DNA of 64,000 bases from Megaustenia siamemsis. Lineage: Eukaryota; Mollusca; Gastropoda; Stylommatophora; Ariophantidae. Shown here in pieces: positions 32,491 to 44,211 of the stretch (position 1 is the stretch's first letter; each line of letters begins with the position of its first letter). The notes under the pieces are model-generated. The model worked only from the letters and a program-made list of their open reading frames with translations, did not search any database and was not told the origin of the DNA. The translations under genes and the position numbers were made by a program. Location: contig JAVIAB010000160.1 of assembly GCA_032433765.1 (NCBI GenBank), positions 18,097,549 to 18,161,548 on the forward strand, written 5' to 3'.

Positions 32491-32925
32491 TTACATGTGT
32501 AGATTGACAAAATAATTGATTAGATAGAAAATAAAATTTTGTGTAACGAATTAAAAAGAAGTAATTAGCTACAAATATTAAACATTATTATTAGTAGTAG
32601 TATTATTGTTACGCAGATATCGCTGAAAGGTTTATACAAAAAATACTTGAACTGTTAATTGGTTTCAAAACCAAACCATCGGTAGTAATACACTAATGTG
32701 CTCTGTCGATAAACCAGTAGTGTGGTCGCTCTTATCACGAACTCTGTAAACTTGATGGCATTGCTTGATATTCCCAGAGCGTGAAATCTTGCTGTAAATT
32801 ACAGCACAGCACATTTGCGCCCATTTAACGTGACTTTATGTGTAGATAAAAAAGATAAGCAAACGTTGGACGGAACAAAGAATAGTATTGGTTATTCACC
32901 ATTCCAGATTTTGTTTGAGTTGTTA
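32491..32925. other. No recognised feature
   Basis: AT-rich without a recognised gene or repeat. Confidence 0.4.
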
Positions 32926-34952
32926 GTAATTCATCAACAAATCCACTAGATATAACAGCTTTAAATCAAAAAGATATTAAAGATACCTATACAATACAAG
33001 TAAAGAACACATACCAGAAGCTGCTAGAAGAAGGAATTGAACAATACAGAAGAGAAAATCCTGATGAAAAAGTAACAACCAAATGGCAATGCATAAAGAA
33101 AAGCATACAAGAAACATGCGGCACCTTACCCAAAAGAGAAAAAAAACAAAAAACAAAAATGGATAACTAACACCATCTCAGAAAAATTGGAAGAAAGGAG
33201 ACAAGCGAAGAACACTGCCCAATACAATAAAATAGATAATGAAATACGCAAAATGCGCAAAAGGGCAAAAGAAGACAGGCTCAGCCAAAAATGTATAGAA
33301 ATAGAAACTATTGAAAACAAACAAGACTTAAGAGGAATGCACACAGAAATAAAGAGAATGACTCATAAAAATAAAAAAGCCACAGAAGATGGATGCATTG
33401 CAGACAAAAAAGGAAAAATGCTATCAAAGGGACAAGAAACCAGTTATAAAATGTACATCAGGCTATAAAATCTTAAAAAAGGGAAAAGCAGCAGGACCTG
33501 ACAGCATACCGATAGAGATGATATAGGCACTAGAAGATTTGGCATTGAAGTGATTACAGACATATGCAACGACATATACCATACACGATACATACTAAAT
33601 GAACTAAAAACATCAACGTTCATTGCATTGCCTAAAAAAAATGGTGCAGTTGAATGCAGTGACTTTAGAACAATAAGCCTAATGAGCCATGTTACAAAAA
33701 TCTTCCTAAAAGTTATACAAGGAAGGATTCAGAATAAAATCAATACTGAATTAGATGAGCAGCAATTTGGATTTAGGAAAAATAGCGGGACAAAAGAAGC
33801 CATATTCTGCGTGAGAACATTAATCGAAAAGTACACAGAAGTAAACAAACCATATATGCCTGCTTCATAGACTACACCAAAGCTTTTGATAGAGTACACC
33901 ACAAACAACTTATAGAATGCCTAAAAGAGATACGTACATCTAGATGACATGGACATACGACTAATATGTCATCTATATTGGGAGCAAACAGCAATAATAA
34001 TATATAACAAAGAGAACTCTACACCCATTGATATAAAAAAAGAGGAGTAAGACAAGGATGCATTCTATCACCAAGCTTGTTCAATCTATATACTGAGCAA
34101 ATCTTTAAAAACATCATAGAGATGCCAGGCCTACAAATTAATGGAAAGATAATCAATAACCTAAGATATGATGATGATACTGTACTACTAGCAGAAAATC
34201 CTAAAGATCTACAACAATTACTTAATGAAATAAACACGACAAGCAAAAAATATGGACTAGATATGAATATTAACAAGACTAAAACTATGATCATAAACAA
34301 AGAAAATACTCAAAACCCACAAGTGGATATCAAAATTGAAGGAATAGTCCTGGAGGCAGTTCAGAACTACAACTATCTTGGACATACTATAACCAGTGAT
34401 GGAAAATGTACAACTGAAATAAACAAAAGAATAGGAATGACAAAAAGTAATTGTAATGTCATGAAGAACATACTAACATCAAAACAAATAACACCAGGGC
34501 TAAAACTAACAATAGTAAAATGTTACATCTTCTCAATATTCCTATATGGTGCAGAAACATGGACATTAGACAAGAAAACAGCCAGAGAATTGAAGCCTTT
34601 GAAATGTGGATATATAGAAGAATAGGTAGAATTGGATTGAAGGAAATTAAAACAAACGATGAAGTCTTAAAGCAACTAAAAATGAAAAGAGAACTACTAA
34701 GCACAATTCAAACAAGGCAAATGCGATTTTTGGGCCACGTTAAAAGACACAACAGCCTACTAAAAGTAATCCTGGAGGGAAAAATACAAGGCAAAAGAGG
34801 CAGAGGCAGACCAAGACTAACATGGACGAGTAACATCAAAAGATGGACAAATCAGCCTATAACAACCTGCACCACCAAAGCAAGAGACAGCGCATAATGG
34901 CGCTCCATGGTAGTCAACTTCGTTGGGAGACGGCACTCGATGATGATGATGT
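32926..34952 (+). pseudogene. LINE-E, long copy from linker to 3' end, multiply frameshifted
   Basis: Covers the linker between endonuclease and polymerase (KWQCIKKSIQETCG, a Lys/Glu-rich coiled-coil-like region at 33180-33470), then the reverse transcriptase: GKAAGPDSIPIEM near 33488, ALPKKNGAVECSDFRTISLM, DEQQFGFRKNSGTKEAIF, IDYTKAFDRVHHKQL near 33870, GVRQGCILSPSLFN near 34045, and the active-site stretch RYDDDTVLLA near 34165, where the usual YADD reads YDDD. The C-terminus follows (YNYLGHTITSDGKC, LYGAETWTLD, FLGHVKRHNSL, KRGRGRPRLTWTSN) ending in cgatgatgatgatg. At least four frame changes and one TAG are needed to read through; the endonuclease is absent. Confidence 0.88.
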
Positions 34953-35321
34953 TAGTAATCGAGATTATATTTCTGCATTTTCAGACCAAAACAAGATTAG
35001 TGCCGTGGAGCTTTTGGCTGCAAGTAAAGCTCAATTCTATACAACCAAGCATTCAGTAGATTTGGACAAGCATCAAGATTTGGCGGTGTCTGAAGATCAG
35101 AGTGAAAGGTAAGTTTGACTGGTGGTATCTTGAGGTTTTTTTTTAATTATTATTTATCTTGCCTGAGTGTGAATACACGCAGGAAGTGGTAATGGGCATG
35201 ATGTGTTCTCTTCGTTATACTTTTAGAAAGTGAATGTTGAGTGTGTTGAAGGTATTTATTTAAATGTGAATTTGCAAGGATTGTCCACTATAGTGTGAAT
35301 GTAATAGAGGGTGCCCATTAG
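34953..35321. other. No recognised feature
   Basis: No recognised gene or repeat before the 36-bp array. Confidence 0.35.
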
Positions 35322-35640
35322 GTGTTGAATGTACTAGAACTACCCATTAGAATATAGATGTTGAATGTACTAGAACTGCCCATTAGAATATATATGTTGA
35401 ATGTACTAAAACTGCCCATTAGAATATAGATGTTGAATGTACTATAGCTACCCATTAGAATATAGATGTTGAATGTACTAGAACTGCCCATTAGAATATA
35501 GATGTTTAATGTACTAGAACTGCCCATTAGAATATAGATGCTGAGTGTACTAGAACTGCCCATTAGAATATAGATGTTGAATGTACTAGAACTGCCCATT
35601 AGAATATAGATGTTGAATGTACTAGAACTGCCCATTAGAT
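35322..35640. repeat. 36-bp minisatellite, about 9 copies
   Basis: Unit atgttgaatgtactagaact plus gcccattagaatatag. Origin not recognised. Confidence 0.95.
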
Positions 35641-35887
35641 GCTACCGGAGCACCCTTGGTGAGAGGAGAAAAGAACGGAGCCACTGATTACCCGCCATGC
35701 ATGTCGTAATAGTCGACAAAGGAGGTTTGTAATCGTCGCCTGTTCAGTAGAGTAGGGTGTGCACGGAGCGATCTCAGCAACATATTTTTTGTTACCGATT
35801 TTGAGAAGTGCTGTGATAAGTGTTGGAGTGAGGATGGGAAGTTCCTGAATGCAGGGAGACTGGTTCCATAAATAAAGCAGATTAGAA

Positions 35888-36215
35888 TCATCATCATCAA
35901 GTACCCGGCCTGCTGGCGTAGGTGATCATGTCTCTCCACAACTTTCGATCTCGGCAGCTATTTATCATTTCTGTTGTTGACCTTCTGCCAAGCCATTCTC
36001 TTAAGCTGTCTGTTAATTTTGCTTCCCTCTTTCTCTTCATCCCTCAATTTTCCCAGTTGTTACAATATATTCCAGTTGTTCTCTTCTCATTACATGGCGA
36101 AAAAAATGATGATTGTTTCTTCCTAATATTGGAAATTAGCTCTCTTTTTGCTTTGACCTCTTTCAGAACATTTTCATTACTCTTCTTAGCTGTCCATGGT
36201 ACTCTCAACATTCTT
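35888..36215 (-). mobile_element. LINE-D 3' end, minus strand
   Basis: catcatcatcaagtaccc tail at left, then ggcctgctggcgtaggtg and gatcatgtctctccacaact; ends at ctcaacattcttc. Coding frame is broken. Confidence 0.8.
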
Positions 36216-36377
36216 CAGAATAGAATAGAATTAGATATTGAATGCATTAAAAATATTTTTTTACAATGAGAATATAATATTTAGATTACATGGCATTAGA
36301 TCTCTGCACTAGAGAAACGGAAAGTGTTCACTCAATTCATGTTTTGAAATAACCCTCTCCACAATACCAATGAATTG

Positions 36378-36985
36378 CGAAAGAGCATATATGGCCTTTG
36401 GCGACTTGACAGACGGTTGGTTGCAAGCAATCATGATAAGTTAGTAGTTTATTGAAATGTGAGTGTCTTGTGATGAATGTTGCTTTGCTGAACAGCTTCC
36501 CTCGTGGCTGAATTCTGCCAATATCTGACATACAGATCCATCAGCAGAATTAACAAGATGCATTCTTGGTTCCAGGTTTCGTCTCCTTTCTCCTGCGCCT
36601 TTTGTCTTCTGAATTTGATATCAGCACTGACTCGAAAAGGGAGCCGCGATAGCTCAGTAGTTAGTGAACTGGACTACTAAGGACAAAAGGTTGGGTTCGA
36701 TCCTGATCGACGGCTTCCTGGTTCACCGTTCTTTAATGGGTACTAGATTTTTTATGGGAAAGTAAAGCGGCACGGGCGTAATACCGACCACATTACCCAA
36801 AAATCATGTGCCGAAGGTCTGTAAAGAGTATGATCACTAACACTATATTCTCTATATGTACACCTGGCGTGACGAGGCTCTATACTTTTTTATTTTTAAA
36901 CTGCCTCGAAAGTTGCTGTTCTATTTTTTTATTTTTGTTTTCCATGCCCTAAAATCTGCAGCCAGATTTTCCCAGTTTCTTTCAC
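36378..36985. repeat. Dispersed repeat X, split by SINE-I copy d
   Basis: Pieces 36378-36638 and 36902-36985 align with 60978-61285 in the same orientation: gacagacggttggt.gcaagc, tctcgtggctgaatctgcca, aatctgcag.ca.attttcc. The SINE sits in one copy only, which gives the order of events. No family recognised; minus-strand frames are open for about 80 codons in the second copy. Confidence 0.75.
36639..36901 (+). mobile_element. SINE-I copy d
   Basis: Full-length but more diverged (hairpin reads gtacacctggcgtg). Imperfect flanking repeat tgactcgaaaa / tgcctcgaaag supports the ends, as does the uninterrupted repeat-X copy at 60978-61285. Confidence 0.85.
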
Positions 36986-37541
36986 TGATAGAGAATCCCC
37001 CCCCCCCCCCCCAAAAGAAGCCCAGCAAACATCCTTATATCTCAGAACTGGTCTGCCATTTGGTCTCTTTTCGCCCTTAAGTTGGCCAAACAATATTTAT
37101 TTTGGACTACGAATGTTTGCCATTCTTTTTACATGACACAACCACCTTAGCCTTACACGACTCCTAAGTGTTGCCACGTTGGATGGACGTTTGGCTCGTT
37201 GTAAGACATTAATTAGAGTTGGTTACTTTGTCCTGCCATTTGATGTTATAATCTTTCGAAGGCAGTGCATATGAAAGCATATATTCGAACAAAGCATATA
37301 TTCGTACATTATGATCACTTTTATGTTTGTTTCCTGCTAATTATTTCTTGTTTACAAATATTTTCTTCTGTAAGTATGAGAGACGGAGTGTTCAATGGCG
37401 TTTTTTTTTAAAAAATACAATTACCGGAACCGGAACTCTCTTTCATGCCATCCTATAAAAATAGAAAATCATAACATAAGAGGCCTTTCAAGCACAGCTG
37501 TACTTACATTTGTCGAATGTTAATTATATTGGGGGGTGGGC
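36986..37541. other. No recognised feature; C run
   Basis: A 16-base C run near 36997 and otherwise AT-rich sequence. Confidence 0.4.
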
Positions 37542-37747
37542 ACCTCATGGTAAAGGAAAATTTGGAGTACTTGGTTACAACTGGCAAAATACAAGAGAGA
37601 TCACGGACGATAAAAAGAGAAGATACTATATAGCTTGGTGTCATGACACGGAAAACAGTCAAGAACAGAACTGATACGATGCAATGTGGATACATAAATT
37701 GTGAAAGAACATGATCGCCTGCGCAATCGATACGGCGCATGATGATG
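37542..37747 (+). mobile_element. LINE-C 3' end
   Basis: tacttggttacaactggcaa, agaagatactatatagcttg and catgatcgcctgcgcaatcg followed by catgatgatgataa. Only the last 200 bases remain. Confidence 0.75.
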
Positions 37748-37779
37748 ATAATAAGAGGAAAAATTGAGGAGGGTGGAAA

Positions 37780-37995
37780 GGTGACGGGGTAGTCCAGAGG
37801 TACGACGTCCTCTTCCGGACCCGAAGGACCTCGGTTGAAAGCCCCAAAATTTGAACATTAATCCGTTTCTTCGTGGTTTAAATCTGGTCTCTTGTTAGTG
37901 AGGTCCGATGTCTGGCCATCTCGGATAACGGCTATAAACAGGAGGTCCCGTGTGCACTCGCGCAAGTTAAAGACCCTAAGGTAGATAAATTGATG
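37780..37995 (+). mobile_element. SINE-II, fuller copy
   Basis: tRNA-like head (ggggtagtccagaggtacga, ctcggttgaaagcccc), then tttcttcgtggttt, gttagtgaggtccgatgtct, ggataacggctataaacagg and aggtcccgtgtgcactcgcg. It continues without a clear break into repeat R-a. Confidence 0.7.
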
Positions 37996-38009
37996 TAAAC
38001 AAGATTAGG

Positions 38010-38165
38010 CGTTGCTTGCTTGCGTTCTCCCGATGACTAAAGGAGTACACCTCTCCATCATCCACCTTTAAAAGTACGTTAAGTGGGCGTGTCTGCCTTG
38101 TGTTGTGGTTTACAGTATAATTGTGATAATTGCGCCTTTCGGCCCAACACATCCGACTTCAGCAT
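38010..38165 (+). repeat. Dispersed repeat R-a, copy 1
   Basis: gcgttctcccgatgactaaa, gttaagtgggcgtgtctgcc, ttgtgttgtggttt and cacatccgacttcagca, also at 48648-48796 and 63053-63232. It may be the 3' part of SINE-II or a separate unit; in the other two copies the SINE-II head is missing. Confidence 0.75.
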
Positions 38166-38368
38166 GAGAGTAGGCGTTAATTTCGCCACTGTCCGGGAAA
38201 AATTGTCAGCCAAAACCCTACCCACACCGTGGAGCTCAAGCCACGCAACAGAGTTCGTGCATGTGGATTCTCATCTGAGCTTCTTGAGATTCTCCATGAG
38301 GATATCGGAGCACCTATTGGTTCGTCCGGTATGCAGTGATGATGATCCTAGCCCAACCACACATTCAG

Positions 38369-38925
38369 CACACTACATCATCATCATCAAGTACCGGGCC
38401 TGCTGGCGTAGGTGATCATGTCTCTCCACAAATTTCGATCTCGACAGTTATTTATCATTTCTATTGTTGACCTTCTGCCAAGCCATTCTCTTAAGCTGTC
38501 TGGTATCTTTTCTCTTTGCTTCCCTCTGTCTCTTCGTCCCTCAATTTTCCCAGTTGTTATAATATATTCCAGCTGTTCTTTTCTTATTACATGGCCAAAA
38601 ATTGATGATTGTTTCTTCCTAATATTGGACATTAGCTCTCTTTTTGTTTTGGCCTCTTTCAGAACGTTTTCATTACTCTTCTTAGCTGTTCATGGTGTTC
38701 TCAACATTCAACTGTAAAACCACATTTGTACAGACTCCAGGGATTTTCTTGTCTGTTGTCCTATTGTCCATGACTCACATCCATATGTTAAGGCTGGCTC
38801 TACGTAACATTTAAGAACTCTTTTTCTTGTTTCTATTGTCAAAAATAGATTGCATAGTATCTTCCTCATTTTTTGGAAAGCTGCTTTTGCCTGAGCCATT
38901 CTGCATCTCACCTCTGTACACTAGA
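38369..38925 (-). mobile_element. LINE-D 3' half, minus strand
   Basis: Left tail catcatcatcaagtaccggg. Minus-strand frames give SNIRKKQSSIFGHVIRKEQL, EGRRDRGKQREKIPDSLREW and, upstream, QAKAAFQKMRKILCNLF and LTYGCESWTIGQQTRKSL. Frame breaks and a T-run difference near 38820 separate the pieces. Confidence 0.82.
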
Positions 38926-38982
38926 ACACTGCAACCAAGCAGTAAGTCAGTAATGAGCTTCGGTGATTGTACCCAAGAACAG

Positions 38983-39325
38983 AGGGTCTCGGTAGCTTAG
39001 TTGGGAAAACAACCCGACTGGACTACCGACGTTCATACAACTCGTGTTGGGTTCCCACTAGAAGCAGTGTGAGTTGTACTCGTGGTTGGAAAAAAAATAC
39101 CCCCGCGGTCGACCCAGCCGCTGGCAGAAATGGGTACTTTGCCCTGAGGAATGCCGCCTCGCATCGTCAGTTTCGATGCTTAAAGCGACACTATCCGGAA
39201 GTCTCCGTACACTTCTGGATAGGCGACCGAGCACAAATGAGTGAAAACTCGCGTGCTAAGACGTCGGTTCAAATCTCGTACTTTACCTTGACCTTTAGCG
39301 TTACCAATAAACACTAGTGAAGGAA
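38983..39325 (+). mobile_element. SINE-IV, tRNA-headed
   Basis: A-box-like tcggtagcttagttggg, B-box-like gttgggttcccactag, then a GC-rich body with gacccagccgctggcag and a second tRNA-like phrase cgtgctaagacgtcggttca. Only one copy is seen in the window, so the limits are approximate. Confidence 0.55.
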
Positions 39326-39344
39326 AAAAAAATTGAACTCAGAT

Positions 39345-39375
39345 TCATCATCATCATTAAGTGCGTCTTCGCATC
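39345..39375 (-). mobile_element. LINE-E 3' tip, minus strand
   Basis: catcatcatcattaagtgcg plus tcttcgcatct resembles the reversed LINE-E end. Confidence 0.4.
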
Positions 39376-39723
39376 TCATGTATACATTGAGAAACTGATA
39401 AGTCTAAAGGTAGAAAAGGAGTCTGGTCGATCCGGTGTGATTAGTGGGGAAAAACAGATGTGTCTAAAATGAACACCTTAAGGAACAATCAGTCTGCAAA
39501 CGCTTCGAGAAATGCTGAATCTGATTTCATAATTGTTCATTACTCTTTGAGTTAGTTACAATCTCTCCGTCTTTCAGGAACGAGGAATTCACATATGGCA
39601 GAGTTTGAAAAACATAGGGCAAAACCATCTTGATGGAAATCAGTGAAGTCTCGGTCTTCGTGTGTAGCGAGCTCTTGAGGTGCGTTTGAGAAAATAAAGC
39701 TCATATTCAGCAGGAATAAATAA
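39376..39723. other. No recognised feature
   Basis: Unrecognised sequence before LINE-C. Confidence 0.35.
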
Positions 39724-40315
39724 GTGCAACATCTGAAATACTTGGGCACAATAATAACATCAGATGGGAGATGCACCACAGAAATAAAAAGCAGAATAGC
39801 TCAGGCCAAAATAGCATTTCAGAAAATGAAAAAAATCTTATGCGACAAATCTATGTCAATAGAAATGAGAAAGAGAGTTCATCGGCGCTATATAGAACTA
39901 ATTCTGACCTATGGAAGCGAATCATGGACAGTGGACAAACAAATGAAAAGACGATTGGGGGCCACAGAGATGGAATTTCTCAGAAGAATGTTGAAAGTTC
40001 CCTGGACAGCTAAAAAAACCAATGAGGAAGTTCTCAAAGAGGCCAACACAAAAAGCAGCTCCTAAAAAACATCAGAAAGAAACAATCAACATTTTTCGGG
40101 CACATCATGAGAAGGGGAAAGTTGGAATACTTGGTTACAACTGGCAAAATAAAAGGAAAGAGAGATTGCGGACGACAAGAGAGAAAATACTGAATAGCTT
40201 GGTGTCATGGCATGGAAAGCAGTCAACAACAGAATTGATACGATGCACTAGATAGACGATTGTGGAAGGACATGATCGCCTACGCCAACCAGTATGGCAC
40301 ATGATGATGATGATG
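39724..40315 (+). pseudogene. LINE-C polymerase C-terminal half
   Basis: Encodes KYLGTIITSDGRCTTEIKSR, QAKIAFQKMKKILC, LTYGSESWTVDKQMKRRL, EFLRRMLKVPWTAKKTNEE, then after a frame change near 40055 the FGHIMRRGKLEYLVTTGK-type block, a Gly-Arg-Gln region and LWKDMIAYANQYGT. It ends in catgatgatgatgatg. The polymerase active site lies upstream of the truncation point and is absent. No RNase H segment. This is the cleanest short LINE-C and serves as reference for the other copies. Confidence 0.85.
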
Positions 40316-40802
40316 ATTCAGCAGAAACTTTGTGATGTTATATCTGCAGTGGTGTGGGCAGAAATTTTTCTTTCCTCTCAGGAATTAACACAATTTCTTT
40401 GCTACTGCCTTTCTGAATCTCTCAGAATTTAAAATGGTCCATTCTGTCATGCTTTTCTCTTATTTAAACACACGGCGATTCTTCATGTTTTAAAAATGTG
40501 TAGATTCAAGAGAATAATTCAGATTCAATTATTTGTTATCTACTCTCTTCTCCAAAGCTACTCCTTAAAGCCCGAACTTTCAAATACTTATGCAGTGTCA
40601 AGATCAAAAGGCCCACTATTCCCTATCCTGAAATAGCCAAGCTAATCTCTTAGCTGATGATGAAATGTTGCTGTCACCATGTCTTCGCTGCCGGGATTGT
40701 CGATCACTGCGCACAGTAACTTGTCTTTATTACAAATTTTGCGCCTATATCAATTACTAATTATAGTTACAGTAGTTGCGAGTTATACAGTACAGTCACT
40801 GA
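40316..40802. other. No recognised feature
   Basis: AT-rich; no supported gene. Confidence 0.4.
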
Positions 40803-40922
40803 ACACTGGAGTCGTCAGTCGCTGGACACTGCGGGATTTGCTGAGGAGGGGGTCTGAGCACCTATGGACATGTTCGGATGCAATGATGATGATGACCCGC
40901 AAATAACTCAATAACAGTACAG
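40803..40922 (+). mobile_element. LINE-G 3' end
   Basis: tggagtcgtcagtcgctgga and cacctatggacatgttcgga match 24620-24720; ends gatgatgatgacccgc then aataactcaataac, shared by both copies. Confidence 0.75.
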
Positions 40923-41857
40923 TCAAACAGCCATAAATATTGCTTACTTTTAATTCGCGTAACTTTTAAAATCACATGTTTCCCTGAGACTCGTTCCGGC
41001 AGGAAAAAAACATGCATATGCGTGTGTATGCGTGTGTATGCGAGTGTATGCGTGTGTATGATGATGTGTGCTGGGTAGACACAATTGTTTCGATCTCTGG
41101 CTTTCATTAACCAGTTTCTTTAAATTCCAACCACTATTTTAAGTTTTCCATAACTTTCATATTTCAATTTTTGTGATCCATCTTACCGTGCTAAACCAGC
41201 ATAGCCGTACTGGACCCGTACATCCCTATTTGTCGCCCGCTGATTTTTTTACCCGCCATTTAACTCAATTGATATCATTTTGTATCGCAGCCATTAATTA
41301 GCGGAATGAGGCGTACATGATAATAATAAACCTCATCTACAAAAATGATGATTGGGGCTATTAATAGAGTCATCAAATGGCTCTTTAGGACAGCCATGAT
41401 ACGGGCTGTTAACTCCCCAAACTGGTTGCGTATGCATGGAACAATCCAGCATAGATGCTTGCAATCTGAATTGGTGGGATTCATTGATGCCTCAATCCGC
41501 CGGGGACTTGGGCTGGTTTATTGTTTGGACATATAAGAATTGAAGGCAACAAAAGAGTTGAATTAAGATCTTCAAAGGCAACCGAAGAGACGAGGTTTAT
41601 TGGCAATGATGGCGGAGGCTTTAAGATGTGACTTGTTGGAGTTATGAAGTTTGCATGTAGTGGAAGAGTGCAGGGGGTGGAAATAAAAGATGATCTGCTC
41701 ACAGTTTACGTTGTAGGACGACATAAAAGGACTCTCGATGTTGCAGCACAAAAAAAAAAAAAAAAAAAAAAAAAGAAGCATTCGGTATGGAGCAAAGAAC
41801 AAAGGTTAACAAGTATAAACATAACATTATAATAAAACTAATACATAATCAGCAGAG
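40923..41857. other. No recognised feature; short TG run and A run
   Basis: gtgtatgcgtgtgtatgcg at about 41020-41060 and a 23-base A run near 41752. No supported gene. Confidence 0.4.
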
Positions 41858-42400
41858 ATAGAATCAAGATGCAACAAAGTTTGTCAAATCATTGGACAGC
41901 TATCACCACTATTGTCCAACAAGGAAATAACTCCAGAGGCAAAACGGGCACTTTACAACACAATCTTCATCCCAACGTTGTGCTTACCAATGCCAGTTCT
42001 GGACGCTAGATGTAAGAATAATAATAATAAAAAAAAAGATAACCACTACTGAGATGAAATGTGTCAGACGAATGACAAGAAACAGCCTGAAAGACACGAT
42101 CAGAAATGAAGAACTGAGAAGAAAGCTAGAAATAACCCCCGCCATAGAATATATAAAGAAACAACAGATAAAATAGTTTGGCCACGTGACAAGGCAGAGT
42201 GATCACAACACAAGAAGCCCCCAGTAAACGTTGCGAGAACACCAGACCTAAGGCTCGACCACAAAAAAAGATGGATCGACGGAATATTAGAAGCACTATG
42301 TAACATGACAGCAGCAGATGCGAAAAGAAGAGCAAAATACGGCAAATTATATTATATCTCCCATCGACACTGAAAGGCAAATGAGGAAGGAAAGAAGAAG
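41858..42400 (+). mobile_element. LINE-F 3' part
   Basis: Encodes, in more than one frame, QLSPLLSNKEITPEAKRALY and NTIFIPTLC, then EMKCVRRMTRNSLKDTIRNE, ELRRKLEITPAIEYIKKQQI and KWFGHV with a stop in place of the Trp codon. The 3' end gaaaggcaaatgaggaagga is shared with the minus-strand copies at 60375, 16413 and 17487. Interrupted by short A and ata runs near 42020. Confidence 0.78.
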
Positions 42401-42735
42401 AATACATAAACATTGTATATTCTACTATACACTGTTAGAAAACATAACAGACACTGCTCAGTGTTGCAGGAAAATAAATACTTGCATGAGCATCACGGAA
42501 CATACACTAACATAGATACGTAATGACAGACACGCGGAACAAAAGTTAGTATGCAACGATAGGTCGCTGTGCCTGATTTCTTGAACGACTTGAAATTAAA
42601 CTTTCCGCACAGCATGGTTGGACATTCAATAACAGAGCAAGTGATCACTTTGATTTTTGTGAAAGTTTCAGGAAGGAAATATAACAAAAAAAGTAAGTGT
42701 AGCACGCCACGAAGATATGAAATCTTCATCTCAGT
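42401..42735. other. No recognised feature
   Basis: Unrecognised sequence up to the 61-bp repeat. Confidence 0.35.
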
Positions 42736-42902
42736 ATCGTGTATGTTCACCTTGAGCTGTTATCACTACTTGACAACACCTTCTCATGATCTCAGTACCG
42801 TGTATGTTCACCTTGAGCTGTTATCACTACTTGACAACACCTTCTCATGATCTCAGTACCGTGTAAGTTCACCTTGAGCTGTTATCACTGCTTGACAGTG
42901 CC
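42736..42902. repeat. 61-bp repeat, about 3 copies
   Basis: Unit: gatctcagtaccgtgtatgt, tcaccttgagctgttatcac, tacttgacaacaccttctca. Confidence 0.92.
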
Positions 42903-43284
42903 TTCTCATGAAGCCAATGAAACGTTTGATCCGATGTTGGAACACATTAATCTATTCTTCCTTCAACGCTTGTGCGAACTTGTGGTTTTCACTATGATCT
43001 TGTCATGTTCGCTCCCTACGCGTCAGTTTCCTCCACATATTCTGAATGACAGAAAGCCAGGGACAACAGCACACCATGGTAAGCTATGAATGTCTTGTTG
43101 CTTAATGTCGCCTATGACCACAGGTGCCATATGTGATCGAGTATTGTCTTGCTGCTGTATCATGCTTGTGCCTTTTGCGCTGCGGAAAGGCCCTTAGTGT
43201 GTGTGATGATTTCATATTTGTATCAAATACCCGTCGGATTGCCATTAATGATGACGAATTTTGTTTTGACTGTATAAGAAATTG
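42903..43284. other. No recognised feature
   Basis: Low-repeat sequence without a supported gene. Confidence 0.35.
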
Positions 43285-43755
43285 CGTGACAGGGCTAAAA
43301 CTAAGAATAGCAAAATGTTACATCTTCTCAATATTCTTGTATGGTGCAGAAACATGGACATTAGACAAGAAAACAGAACAGAAAATTGAAGCCTTTGAAA
43401 TATGGATTTATAAAGAATAGATAGAATTGGATGGAAAGAAAAGAAAACAAACGATGAAGTTTTAAAACAACTAAAAATGAAAAGAGAACTACTAAACACA
43501 ATTAGAACAAGACAAATGAAATTTTTGGGGCATGTTTGTAACACAACAGCCTAATAAAAGTAATATTGGAAGGGAAAATACAATGTAAAAGAGGCAGAGG
43601 CAGACCAAGACTAACATGGACGAGTAACATGAAAAGATGGACAAGTCAACCTATGAAAATCTGCACCAACAAAGCAAGAGACAGAGCAGAATGGCGCTCC
43701 ATGGTAGCGAACCTTCGGTGCGGAGATGGCACTCAGTGATAATAATGATGAATGA
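43285..43755 (+). mobile_element. LINE-E 3' part
   Basis: Encodes GLKLRIAKCYIFSIFLYGAE and TWTLDKKTEQKIEAFEIW, then a stop at 43420 and, in other frames, KTNDEVLKQLKMKRELLN and the RGRGRPRLTWTSN block. Ends gcggagatggcactcagtga with a weak ATG-type tail. Confidence 0.8.
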
Positions 43756-44098
43756 AGAAATTGCGTCACAATCCATTACAATGTCTGCTCTCGTTTGTTT
43801 CTCTGTAGCACACAAATGTCAGTGTAACTTTCTCCTTGACACCTGTGAACCAAGCAAAGCTCACCAATGTCTTGCAAACAGAATCGTGACTCAATAGAGA
43901 ACACAGCGTGTCTTCATTGATGATAAGACCACGCCACATGCGGTTAGAATCAGGCCAAGCGCCCATGTCTATGAACAATTAACAGTACTGGTCCATCTAC
44001 GGGTCTGTGATGTAACATATTTGCTTGGAAAAAATAAAAAATATTTTTAAAATGGTATGTTAGAAGCTTTACGTGATTAGTGGACGACACAGATTAAA
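43756..44098. other. No recognised feature
   Basis: Low-repeat sequence. Confidence 0.35.
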
Positions 44099-44130
44099 CG
44101 ACGTTTCGGCCCAATAGGCCTTCAGCAGGA
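44099..44130 (-). other. Hammerhead-like motif, minus strand
   Basis: Minus strand: TCCTGCTGAAGGCC, TATTG, GGCCGAAACGTCG. Compared with the motif at 3367 it lacks three bases between CTGA and the GGCC stem, so the CUGANGA core is incomplete. The stem and GAAACGTC are intact. Confidence 0.35.
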
Positions 44131-44211
44131 ACAAACAAACAAAACACACACACGGATATGTAAGTAAAACTAATATAATTCTGATAGATGATAATTACTA
44201 ATATAATATGA

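Noticed and set aside
33126..33468. Lys/Glu-rich open frame as a host coiled-coil protein
   Set aside because: It is the LINE-E linker between endonuclease and polymerase, in line with the polymerase motifs that follow.
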